NCBI GenBank assembly: GCA_021397835.1
Contig: JAJFZO010000407.1
Span: 4,402,001 to 4,466,000, forward strand
Length of the DNA stretch: 64,000 bases
Reading direction: 5' to 3'
Origin: Moringa oleifera
Taxonomy: Eukaryota > Streptophyta > Magnoliopsida > Brassicales > Moringaceae
This document shows positions 53,943 through 64,000 of this stretch, piece by piece (the first letter of the stretch is position 1; the number at the start of each line of letters is the position of its first letter). The notes beneath the pieces were generated by a model. That model ran no database searches, was not told the origin of the DNA, and was given only the letters and a program-made list of their open reading frames with translations. The position numbers and the translations under genes are program-made.

Positions 53943-55207
53943 CGTCTCTGTATCAGCCTGTGCTGCACCATGGCTGGTTCACCAGCTTTTCCAAGTAAAT
54001 TCAGATAATAAAACCAGTTGATGTATTCTGGTTTTAGACTTAAGAGCACAGGAAACTATGGTGACATCATTATGAATGAAATGTTACTATGGTTTTATAT
54101 TACCTTTCTTACCCAGAAATCTCCCCATCTTGATCAAGCTGATTACCACTGAGATTTCAATTGTCAGATTGGTTAAATATCAATTAAACACACATAATCT
54201 GATGCCTTAGTAGACCTATTAGTCTCAGTGGACTCCATGGATTGACAGGTGAGTAGGGGATTGAGTAATGGCAACTAAAACAAACATCGTTTCACCAACA
54301 CTGCATCTGCAAAAAGATAATTTCCATAAGTTCTTGCCATTAGAGCAATATCAGTAAGTCATCCTCGTAAATTCAAGAACCCACTTTGTTTTCAAGCAAG
54401 ATTAGGCTATTTGATAAGTTTGACTCACAGGCTGTAACTCATTAATCCCATCCTACTCCTCAACCAACAAGCAAATGGATGCCAAAACTGGGAGGCTAAA
54501 GGTTTAATCTCTCAGCCTTCTATAGAGCATTCACAATGCCGCATGGTCACAATTAAGGTTTCCAAAATGTAGAACCTGATACCAATCAGAGCAAGGACTA
54601 GAACTTCATCTGAGCCACTGCTTTGGCAACTACAGGATGAGTCAAAAGTTTTTCTTTGTTGTCAATAAGTACACTGCTTCAGAACAGTATATTGTTCTTG
54701 CAGATTTGAGCTTGTGTTTGGCAATTGCAGGATAAGTAAAAAACTTATTCAGCAACTCTATTTATTACGCAGTAAGCTTTAAGAAGACAAATGGTAAAAA
54801 GTAGATAACACGGTAGGTGGACGGAAAGACGTAGTCACCAGAGAATTCGTTAAATAATTCGATTTCTTTCCTCTTTTTGTCTTGGAATAATTGAATGCAG
54901 CCCAATTAACCATTAAATATGGCTGTGAGAGCCCATGCCTGATGAAAACCTAATAAAAAAAACTTTAGTAAAAAACCATCTTTAAGAACTTTCAAGAAAA
55001 AGGTAAAACAGAATGAATAACAATAGAAATTACTTGACATGGTATGAAATTTCCTTCTATATTGGGTGGTGCATTATTCGTCACATAACACCATTTATTA
55101 GGAGGACAGGAAACAGAGTATTTATATGAGAGCTCTGCCTATGGTTCTATACATACCCCACAGCGCAAGAGTTTCACGTGCAGGTGCTAGGCTCTCACTT
55201 TTCAGTA
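53943..55207. other. Spacer and start of the duplicated GILT segment
   Basis: From about 54330 on, the sequence is repeated with small changes near 57240. It includes the promoter of copy 4, with a TATTTATATGAG TATA-like box near 55118-55129. Confidence 0.6.
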
Positions 55208-56575
55208 ATGGCCTCAGTTCACCTTCTGTCCTTGTTTGTTCTCACTTCTCTGCTCTTCATGTTGACGAATGCGTCTCACTTTTTCACACGTAATGATTTT
55301 GTCCAGACTCCTCCTGAATCTGACAAAGTTGATGTTGCTCTGTATTACGAAACATTATGTCCATATAGCAGGATGTTCATTGCCAACGACCTAGTGGAGG
55401 TCTTCAAGACTGATCTAATCACCATTGTCAATCTCAGGCTGGTTCCCTGGGGAAATGCTCACCTTGTAGACTCTAATCAGACCATCACTTGCCAGGTTAG
55501 CTTGTCCACCTCTGTCATCTTCCCTACTTCTCTTTATCCTCTGCATTTCAAGTCAAATTACTTGTATTAGCACTTCTTTTAGGATTCCTTCTGTGCTGCT
55601 CTATGATCTTGTAATTGCTAAACTTTCTTTTCGGATTATTTCACTATATTTTCCAGCACGGTGAAGCAGAATGTTACCTGAATACCATCCATGCCTATGC
55701 TATTGACACGGCACCTGACGCGGTAAGACCATACTTCCTCTTCCTGGATGTTTCCAAGGCAGGTCACACATCTGACCCTGTTAATAAGTCGGAACAATAA
55801 GAAAGATTGCATACTCATTTGAAGGGAGAAAGAAGCAGCTGAGAGGCTGATGTTACTGAAAATGCATCTGAAACTACAAAGAATTAGACCCAACACGAGA
55901 AAGAGTTTGTATTCACTTGATTTTATTTGCTATGATGCAGGAGAAGCATTTTCTGTTCATTTACTGTACTGAAATTGGGAGCCTTCAGACAGAGCAGAAC
56001 TCTGGGGCAGTAGACACTCAATGGAAAACATGTGCTGATAACACTGGATTGAGCCAGAAAGCCATCCAGGATTGCTATGACAGTGGGCTTGGAAGAAAGG
56101 TTACTTCAATCTACTTTGCTCCTTCTTGGGGCTCGCTTGTCTTTTTGTAAGCACTTCCAAATTCCTAGCTCTGATATTTGATGCAAAATCCTGCAGCTGG
56201 AGCTGCAGTACGGCAACCAAACTGATCACCTGACTCCACCACTTCAATATGTGCCATGGGTGACAGTGAACAATCTGCCACTTGGTATGGTGAGTCGCAT
56301 TGACACTGCCCAGAAGAAAATATGCTCTCTGGTTAACCTTTTATTGATTTATTTTTTGGATGCAGGAATATGATCGCTATAAAGAATATGTCTGCAGAGC
56401 ATACAAAGGCAAAAATGTACCCAAGGCTTGCAACCAACCTTTATCATCCAGTTCAATTGAGAAGAAAAATTTAGTACATCAAGCCTGCTATGCTGGTAAG
56501 GCAGGAGACTCAACCTTGTTTAACCCAGAAAAGAGACTACCAGAGCTTACAAAAATTTCTGAACACAATGGATGA
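55208..56575 (+). CDS. GILT: GILT-family protein, copy 4, CxxS active site
   Basis: Five exons. Exon 1 is 55208-55495, with a signal peptide, [14 protein letters not shown] and RLVPWGN. The ATG at 55208 is chosen over an upstream in-frame ATG at 55178 because it matches copy 5. Later exons begin near 55658 (HGEAECYLNTIHAY), 55941 ([13 protein letters not shown]), 56197 ([14 protein letters not shown]) and 56367, with the stop at 56573-56575. Two cysteines normally conserved are changed: the second of CxxC is Ser (CPYS, 55358-55369), and the last of the GILT signature is Tyr (55696-55698). The frame and splice sites are clean, so it is probably expressed but with altered redox chemistry. It is nearly identical to copy 5 elsewhere. 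Confidence 0.85.
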
Positions 56576-58041
56576 AGGAGCCACTCCTCTAGTGCCACAC
56601 AATTATAGTACAATAACTGATTGGTAACTAACATATGGTAATCTTACTGTCACACTCACTTCAGCAAGTATGCAGTGCTCACTGTTGAAGTTTTATGTCA
56701 ACGGGCATTGGCTGTGTGCTACTCCCTGTTCCGCTGAGTTAATAATAAAGAAGCAGCTAGCATTCTGACATTAACTCATGCTTTTCATAAGAAATGGATT
56801 TTCATATGATATTCATAGAAGAATCTGCTCCAAATCATCTTTTACCAGATGAATCAAAAGATAACAATTCAAATCATACCATGAGTGGAAATGTTACAAG
56901 GGGAATCAACATTTTTCAAAACAGTTCATTATTCAACTGGCAACTCAGCTGAAGGCAATTTTAGGGAAGGAACTGGTTCCTAATAATCACAAAGGCATGA
57001 TCACGAAACATAACAGTATCGCCCTCAACAAGAAGGAGCTTTCATGATTGTCTGAGGCAATTATAAAATTTATTGTCATATAGTGAGAGTAAACATCAAC
57101 TCCATTCCTCCAAAATAATCTCAACAAATTGGCTTTATGATTGCCTCAGAAATATCAGACCTGAAGATTACAACTCAGGGTGCCAGAAAGCTGAAATACC
57201 CTGCACAAAGCTTAAGGAGCAAAAGACTAAGAACCGTATTTTCCACTAAAGCAGTATCGGTAAGCAATGCTCATAAATTCAAGAACCCAATTTGGTTTAA
57301 AGCAAGATTAGGCAATTTAATAAGTTTGACTCACAGGCTGTAACCCATTAATCCCATCCTACTCCTCAACCAACAGGCAAATAGATGCCAAAACTGGGAG
57401 ACTAAAGGTTTAATCTCTTGGCCTTTTACAGAGCATTCACACTACTGCATGGTCACAATCAAAGCAAGAACTAGAAGTTCATCTGAATCATCGCTTTGAC
57501 AATACCCACCACTCTTCTCTTTGTTGTTAATGAGTACACTACTTCAAAACAGTTACTTGTTCTTGCAGATTTGGGCTTGTATTTGGCAATTGCAGGATGA
57601 GTCAATAATTTTTCAGCAACTCTATTTATTATACAGTAAGCTTTAAGAACACAGAAATGGTAAAAAGTAGATAACAGGGTGGATGGAAAGATGTAGTCAC
57701 CATAGAATTCCTTATATTATTGGATTTCTTTCCTCTTTTTGTCTTGGAACAATTGAATGCAACGCAACTAACCATTAAATATGACTGCAAGAGATCATGA
57801 ACTTCAATGAGAATCAATCTTTAAGAACTGTCAAGAAATGGATAAAACAGAATGCCTGAACATAGGAGCTTACTTGGCATGGTACAAAATTTTCTTCTCT
57901 AGTGGGTGGTGCATCATTTGTCACATAACATCATTTATTAGGAGGCCAGAAAACAGAGTATTTATATGAGACATCTGCCTATAGTCCCATACATACCCCA
58001 CAACACAAGAGTTTCATGCGCTAGGCTCTCACTTTTCAGTA
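56576..58041. other. Spacer between GILT copies 4 and 5
   Basis: Ends unit 1 and begins unit 2 of the segmental duplication; contains the promoter of copy 5. No other gene. Confidence 0.6.
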
Positions 58042-59372
58042 ATGGCCACACTACACCTTCTATCCTTGTGTGTCCTCACTTCTCTGCTTTTCCTGTTCAC
58101 CAACGTGTCTCACTCTTTCTCACAAAATGATCTTGCCCAGGCTCCATCTCCTCCTGAATCTGACAAAGTTGATGTTGCTCTGTATTACGAATCATTATGT
58201 CCATCTTGCAGGATGTTCATTGTCAACGAGCTAGTGGATCTTTTCAAGACTGATCTGGTCACCATTGTCAATCTCACGCTGGTTCCCTGGGGAAATGCTC
58301 AACTTCTAGGCTCCAATCAGACCATTGCTTGCCAGGTTAGCTTCTCCGTCTTTATCATCTTCCCCACCTCTGTTTATCCTCTGCATTTCAAGTCAAATCA
58401 CTTGTATTAGCACTTCTTTTAGAATTCCTTCTGTGCTGTTCTATGATCTTGTGATTGCTAAACATTCTTTTCGGTTTATTTCGCTACATTTTCCAGCATG
58501 GTGAAGCAGAATGTTACATGAATACGATACATGCCTGTGCTATCAACACCGCACCTCAAACGGTAAGACCATGCTTCCTCTTCGTGGATGTTTTCACGGC
58601 AGATCACACATCTTATACTCTTTCGAGGTGAGAGAAAAAAAGCTGAGAGGCTGATGTTACTGAAAATGTATCTATATCTGAAACTACACAGATTAGACCC
58701 CACACGAGAAAGAGTTTGCATTCACTTGATTTTATTCACTATGATGCAGGAGAAGCATTTTCCATTTATTTACTGTACTGAAATTGGTAGCCCTGAGAAA
58801 GAGCAGAACCCTGGGGCAGCAGAAGCTCTGTGGAAACAATGTGCTAATAAAACTGAATTGAACAAGAAAGTCATCCAGGATTGCTATGACAATGGGTTTG
58901 GACGAAAGGTCACTTCAATCTACTTTGCTCCTTGGGGCTTGCTTGTCTTTTTTGTAAGCATTTTCAATTCCTAGCTCTGATATTGATGCAAAATACTACA
59001 GCTGGAGCTGCAGTACGGCAACCGAACTGATCACCTGATTCCACCACTTCAATATGTGCCATGGGTGACAGTGAACAATCTGCCACTCGGCAGGGTGAGT
59101 CCCATTGACCCTGCCCAGAAGAAAATATGCTCTAGTTTTATTGATTTATTTGTTGGATGTAGGAATATGGTCTCTATAAAGAATATGTCTGCAGAGCATA
59201 CAAGGGCAAAAATGTACCCAAGGCTTGCAACCAACCTTTATCATCCAGTTCAATTGAGAAGAAAAATTCAGTACATCAAGCCTGCTATGCTGGTAAGGCG
59301 GGAGACTCAACCTTGTTTAACCCAGAAAAGAAACTACCAGAGCCTGCAAAGGGTTCTGAACACAATGGATGA
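58042..59372 (+). CDS. GILT: GILT-family thiol reductase, copy 5
   Basis: Sister of copy 4 but with the active site intact: [18 protein letters not shown] at 58198-58209. Exon 1 has a signal peptide and ends TIACQ before a GTTAGC donor. Exon 2 from about 58498 reads [14 protein letters not shown], so the GILT signature is complete. Exon 3 from about 58750 reads [13 protein letters not shown]. Exon 4 from about 59002 has [14 protein letters not shown]. Exon 5 from about 59163 has [17 protein letters not shown] and ends at TGA 59372. Joins are GT-AG and phase 0. It is the probable working enzyme of the duplicated pair. Confidence 0.92.
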
Positions 59373-60096
59373 AGGAGGCACTCCTCTAGTGCCCCACAAT
59401 TACAGTACAATAACTGATTGGTAATTCACATATGATACTCTTACTGTTATACAAACTTCAGAAAATATGCAGTCATCACTGCTGATGTTCATAGAGCATT
59501 GGCAGTGTACTCCCTGTTCTGCTGAGTAATAATAAAGAAGTAGCTAGCATTCTGACATTAATTCATGCTTTTCATAAGAAGAAATGGACTTTTTATTATG
59601 ATATTCATAGAAGAATATGCCCCAAATCATCTTTTACCTGATGAATCAAAAGATAACAATTCATATCTTGCTGAGAATGGTAATGCCACAAGGAGTATAA
59701 TATTTTTCAATATGGTTTGTCATTCAGCAGGCAACTCAGCTTAAAGCAATTTTAGGGAAGGAAATAGTTCCTAATAACCACACAGGTATAATCACAAAAC
59801 ATAATAGTATTGCCCTCAAAAGAAAGGAACTTCAATGATCTTCTGAGGCAATTATAAAATTCATTGTCATATAATGAGAGTAAACAGCAACTCCATTCCC
59901 CCGAAAATAATCTCAACAAATGCGCTTTACAGTAAGTCACTGAATATCAGACCTGAAAATTACAACTCAAGGTGCCAGAAAGCCCAAATACCCTGCACAT
60001 TGAGCTTAACAAGCAAAAGACTAAGAAAAAAGAAGTAAACACGGTGAATTACACACTGTTTACATAAATAACTTAAGAGAAAGATTCATGAATTTC
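59373..60096. other. 3' flank of GILT copy 5 and end of the duplication
   Basis: Matches the 3' flank of copy 4 up to about 60030. No gene seen. Confidence 0.55.
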
Positions 60097-62271
60097 TTAT
60101 CCCATATTTATCATCTTCCAAATGCTGTTACATGTATCATAGGTCGTAATCTTAGTTGGATCAAACTCAAACTGCTCAATCACCTTTTTATCCCTGTCCA
60201 CTATATCTGTATTTGATTTGATTTAAGGACAATCCTTATACCACTATTTAACTGCCTTCAATCTGAATATAGCTACAAAGCAATAGAAAGTATAGACAAA
60301 AAGAAAATGAGAAAATATGTAGCTCAGAAGGATACGGCCAGAGATTTTGGATTGATCATCCAAGTTAGGGATTATATTTGTAACAGAAGCACACATAGAA
60401 AGCTTTCTCCTGCAGAATCAGAGAAACATAATTTCAGGTTCAGAATTTCCAATCTTATTTTACTATTCCAAGAAATAAATGGACCAATGGGAAATTTCCC
60501 AGCAACAGGTTATTCTGGAGCGTAAACAGCCATTAAGAGGAGGGAAATTATACTATAATTTCCCAAAAGAAGAGAAGGTAGGTGTAAATTTCTTCAAATT
60601 TCCCAAAAGAGTATCTTGCTCATAAGCACAATTGTATTTTCATAATGGTAAAGGTTTGTTGACCGCAAAAGAGCCTACGTTCTTCTTCTTAATAGGTCAG
60701 CTAAAAAAATTTTGAATCACCAAGAAGATAGTAGACGTAGATGAAGGGCTACCAAATGCTGAAATAACCAAAGTTGGCCAGATTGACTAGAGAATAGCTA
60801 AAACAGTATTCTGGGTCAAGTCCAAATGAAAAAATTTTCTTTGAGAATCTGACCTGCCCTGTCATGGTCCACCATGAAAACCATCAAATGCCAAAAGATA
60901 TTTAGGAAAATGCACCTGGCTTTTTATTTTTCTTGACAATAGTAGACACCCAAGCTCAGATTTTGAATAGAAGCGATCGTTAGCAATAAGAATGACTCCC
61001 ACAGGATTGAATATAGACGGTCATTCAAAAAACAGAAGTTGCAGAAAACAGAGTAGAGTAAGAGCTAGTGAAATCTTTCTCAGCCCTATAGAGACTTTAG
61101 AAAATGCCCCATCTGGACCAAAAGCTTTATCCTCAACCTTCAACAGAGAGACTGGTTCAATCACATGAAATTCGAGGCAAAATGTTTACAGTGGTCCAGT
61201 TGCAGCGTGCAAAGATCAAAACGAACAATATCTCCAAGGTGCTAAGTGAAATACTTACTACATAGTAAGGGTTAATTGTCATGAACCTAAGCAAAGTTTA
61301 GTGGTCCACAGCAGGACAATTAAACAGGACAAACAGAAGAGTGTTTCGTTGGGATACAATTTTCCAGTTTTCACTTATAGAATCTTTAAAAGATCAAAAT
61401 ACCTAGGTATCTTAAAGTACCACTCATACTATTTAATATGGATATCTTCAAAAATGAAATGATAACCCAAAAGAAATTGGTTTATGTACTTACTGTGCCC
61501 TCAACTCATCTTGCTCCACTTTCTTGAGAACTTTCCTTCCTTCTTCAATTGAAATTCTTTGATGTTCAAGGTCATTAATCTCTTTGGTAACAACTGTGCT
61601 ATCATAACCCCAAAAGATTGGAAAATTTAATTAACGTCATTGTCATTCAACAAAAAAATCTCCAAAGGCATACAAATAAAATAAAAATATACTTATCTAA
61701 GCTCCTCCCTAAGTGCTCGTTCTTTCTCAAGCTCCTCTTCGAATTCCCTCTGTAGATTGTCTTTTTCAGCTCCAGCAGCAACTTCCGACTTTGCTTCCTC
61801 TATTTTCTTCTTGCAAGCATCTATCTTTTTCTGATAATCTACTCCATACAAGAACTTTTCAGTTGCAACACATTACATCAATGGAGATCTGCATTTACTA
61901 AACCCAAAATCTATCTAATTAAACCTTCAGCGTTCTAAACCCTTCAGTGTTTTGCCATAGCAAAGAGCACTCAAGAAGTTTTGATTAGTTCAATGAAAGG
62001 CTCTTAACATTTTTTTTTATTTCTTTATGTGTTGGTATGAGGCTCTCGCTTTTTCCTGAGAGGCAAACAAAGGGAACATAAAGACAAACGGACCTTCAAT
62101 AGATCTCTGAACCTCCTGGGAATCAAGATTGCAAGAGGACTGAAGAGCCTTTGAATGCTCCAAACACTGCCTCAGATTGTTGATGTCCTTTTTGTCCTTC
62201 AACACCCCAACGAGATCGTCGCTGTATGAAATTAGTTTCTCCAAATCGATATTTCTCGACGTATTCCCCAT
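60097..62271 (-). CDS. SPC24: Kinetochore protein SPC24 homolog (MUN)
   Basis: SPC24 is a subunit of the NDC80 complex linking kinetochores to spindle microtubules. The Arabidopsis homolog is MERISTEM UNSTRUCTURED. Five exons give 201 residues, the family length in Arabidopsis as I recall it: 62094-62271 (MGNTSRNIDLEKLISYSDDL), 61697-61838 (DYQKKIDACKKKIEEAKSEV and a Glu/Lys-rich coiled coil), 61494-61595 (VVTKEINDLEHQRISIEEGR), 60336-60409 (KLSMCASVTNIIPNLDDQSK) and 60097-60206 (HIVDRDKKVIEQFEFDPTK to NSIWKMINMG). The coiled coil is followed by the globular C-terminal domain. Intron 2 fits only with an AT donor, and intron 4 has U12-type signals. No other defects. The exons reported here restore a continuous frame. 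Confidence 0.88.
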
Positions 62272-62865
62272 TTCACTCCGTTACCCACTCGACGAACTAT
62301 TACTGTGATTCTCTAGGGTTTCAATTATACTTTATTCAGATTTCTACCTGAATTAAAGCAGAAAAAATCACTTGAAAGCATGGTTTGTGAAAAGAAAAAC
62401 AAAAGATTAATGTGAAGATGAAGCGCGAGAGCATACCGTAGCTGTAAAGTACCAAAATTTTAGCACTGAATTTGCTTTTCCTCAACACCAAAGAGGAAAG
62501 TGGCTGAGAGGGAAAACCCTCACAATTTTGAAAGAAAATTCGAATCTAATTGCAGCAATTAACAAATGCTTAGTGAAAACAATGAACAAAACGCCGCCGT
62601 GTCATCCCATTGGTCGGTCAAAAAGCCAGTTCCATATTTCAGATACATGTCTACTACGTGCCGTTGATCAAATCTGCATAAGAACTGCTGACTGTTCTAA
62701 CGCTTAGAACGGCATGCATCTCCACTCACAATGGTCAAAACATCCCTTTTGTTACAATTTTTTTTTTTTATGGAAATGTTTAAACAAAACAATTTTATTT
62801 ATTAGTCAAACAAATTCTGTACAGTGAAAGGTATGCACTTTGAACAGAAAGTGAATAGCTTTGCT
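62272..62865. other. SPC24 promoter and NSP2 3' flank
   Basis: Holds the SPC24 5' leader and a CCATTGG (CCAAT-type) motif near 62607, then the 3' flank of the GRAS gene. No further gene. Confidence 0.45.
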
Positions 62866-64000
62866 TTAATTTGTCCAAGAAGAAACGGTCACCAAGGGAG
62901 TTCCTCTCCACTCCAAAACGACCTCGTTTTGACTCTGTCCTCCAATCCCCACTCTGTATGATTCTTCCCCCCTCACCATTTCTTCCGCTTCCATCAAAGC
63001 TTCTCTGGTTACCTTCCATCCCTGCAAATCCGATCCCGTCTCAAGATGAAAACCTTCTCTCATGTCTTCCCACTTCTGGAGCCAAGCATGAGAAGACACA
63101 TAAGGTGCTACAAAGAGAGTTTCCATGGCCAGTCTTGCTTCTGCAAGATGTTTTGGGAAGTTGGCCTCCAGGGATTCCAGAAGGGCTTGGTAATGCAGAG
63201 ACTGCACGTCAAAGAATGAATGGAAACTCATGCAGCCTTTCAATTTCTCCGATGCATCTCCATCGCCATAAATTATGATTCCCCTGTTGGTGGTGACCGA
63301 GTTGCCCGTGTTGGCTAACGATTCTTTAGCTGCTCGTAGAAAGTCCTCAACGAGCTTTCTTCTTTTTCCTCTCCCCATGTGTGGTAAACCGACCATGCAA
63401 TTATAAGCCAACCATTCTTTGCGGCCTCCCCTTTTCTTCATTCTGTTGATCTCACTCACTGATTCTTGAATACAAATCTCCTCCATCTTCAACTTTAGTC
63501 CAACGGATCTCGCGTGGTCGCAAAGTTGTCTTCTTGTCTCCTCAAACCTCCACTGTGAAGGAGCGCAGTGAGAAGCAAAATCCTGATATTGATCTTCCCG
63601 TTTTATTGATGTTAGTCTCAGTGTTTTTCGCTGTCTCGCAATGGCCTCAATCATTGGGGGCCACTGAACTCCTTCCCCGATATCAAAGTCCACGATGTGG
63701 ATTGTCTCTGCATCATCTGGCAAAGACTCTAGGATTGCTGTGTTAGCTGCAAAATGAGCAAACCTGCCATATGGGAGAATCTGATAGAATGCCCTGAAAG
63801 CTGCCTGAAAGTTCTTGCAAGACTCCTGTAACAGATAATTGCCTTGCTTTTCAGAGTCTCTTGATAAATAGAATGCAAGACGCACCAATGGTTCCCCAAC
63901 TGAGCTAGCTTTCTGGCTTATGCACCTCATAATCACCTCAGCGAGCTCTTTGTGCTCCTTCTCTGTGGCTTCTCCAAATGCCTTGAGTAAATGGAAAATG
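62866..64000 (-). CDS. NSP2: GRAS transcription factor, NSP2-like (partial, cut by the window edge)
   Basis: NSP2 is a GRAS protein needed for nodulation and mycorrhizal signalling and for strigolactone synthesis genes, acting in the nucleus with NSP1. The stop is at 62866. The frame is open to the right edge, so the N-terminus is missing. Visible GRAS blocks are: LLKAFGEATEKEHKELAEVI (LHR I, at the edge), FAHFAANTAILES, the VHIID-type HIVDFDIGEGVQWPPMIEAI, LAYNCMVGLPHM, a PFYRE-like region and the SAW end with VVLEWRGTPLVTVSSW. The HIVDFDIGEGVQWP form of VHIID is typical of NSP2. No intron is seen. It is the only gene here that is incomplete. Confidence 0.88.
   Translation of the reverse strand, partial: IFHLLKAFGEATEKEHKELAEVIMRCISQKASSVGEPLVRLAFYLSRDSEKQGNYLLQESCKNFQAAFRAFYQILPYGRFAHFAANTAILESLPDDAETIHIVDFDIGEGVQWPPMIEAIARQRKTLRLTSIKREDQYQDFASHCAPSQWRFEETRRQLCDHARSVGLKLKMEEICIQESVSEINRMKKRGGRKEWLAYNCMVGLPHMGRGKRRKLVEDFLRAAKESLANTGNSVTTNRGIIIYGDGDASEKLKGCMSFHSFFDVQSLHYQALLESLEANFPKHLAEARLAMETLFVAPYVSSHAWLQKWEDMREGFHLETGSDLQGWKVTREALMEAEEMVRGEESYRVGIGGQSQNEVVLEWRGTPLVTVSSWTN

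Larger units (their letters stand above)
54330..60030. repeat. Tandem segmental duplication carrying GILT copies 4 and 5
   Basis: Two units of about 2.8 kb lie head to tail, roughly 54330-57230 and 57237-60030. Equivalent start codons are 2,834 bases apart (55208 and 58042). Similarity covers upstream DNA (for example AACCCACTTTG near 54378 against AACCCAATTTG near 57283), the promoter TATA region (55118 and 57958), all exons and introns, and 3' DNA (CTAAGAA near 57225 and 60020). The extent was judged by eye; ends may shift by some tens of bases. Confidence 0.8.

Overview
This is a stretch of plant nuclear DNA from a flowering eudicot, probably a rosid. The evidence is intron-rich genes with GT-AG introns, AT-rich intergenic DNA, two nuclear tRNA genes, and plant-only families: BES1/BZR1, TBL, PYL, TIC56, DUF538, GRAS/NSP2 and plastid ferritin. 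The species cannot be named from the sequence.

Layout. 1-4.1 kb: AT-rich intergenic DNA. 4.2-11.2 kb (+): BRCA2 with about 19 coding exons. 12.7-13.2 kb (+): a very short BES1/BZR1-like gene, followed by tRNA-Leu(AAG). 13.8-18.8 kb (-): a tandem pair of TBL O-acetyltransferase genes. 23.3-24.0 kb (-): an intronless PYL4/5/6-type abscisic acid receptor. 27.2-29.0 kb (+): a DUF538 protein like At5g01610. 29.5 kb (-): tRNA-Gly(GCC). 30.2-31.6 kb (-): mitoferrin. 34.3-36.0 kb (+): plastid ferritin with an iron-response element in its promoter. 38.5-40.8 kb (-): ribosomal protein eS4. 41.8-42.6 kb (-): an unrecognised protein with repeated short amphipathic motifs. 43.4-46.4 kb (-): TIC56. 47.8-59.4 kb (+): five tandem GILT thiol-reductase genes, the last two on a duplicated segment of about 2.8 kb. 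60.1-62.3 kb (-): kinetochore SPC24 (Arabidopsis MUN). 62.9 kb to the right edge (-): NSP2-type GRAS gene, cut by the window.

The genes are independent transcription units. They share some themes: iron handling (mitoferrin beside ferritin), plastid function (ferritin, TIC56), cell division and DNA repair (BRCA2, SPC24) and cell-wall xylan acetylation (TBL pair). From recalled Arabidopsis locus numbers, the order GILT-TIC56-ferritin-DUF538-TBL-BRCA2 matches At5g01580 to At5g01630. The TBL-PYL neighbour pair matches two places on Arabidopsis chromosome 2. The window therefore looks like a little-rearranged ancestral block.

The most unusual signals are in two places. SPC24 has an intron with all U12 (minor spliceosome) signals and another that fits only as a U2-type AT-AC intron. 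In the GILT array the CxxC active site is intact in copies 1 and 5 but lost or halved in copies 2, 3 and 4, and copies 2 and 3 also have damaged splice sites.
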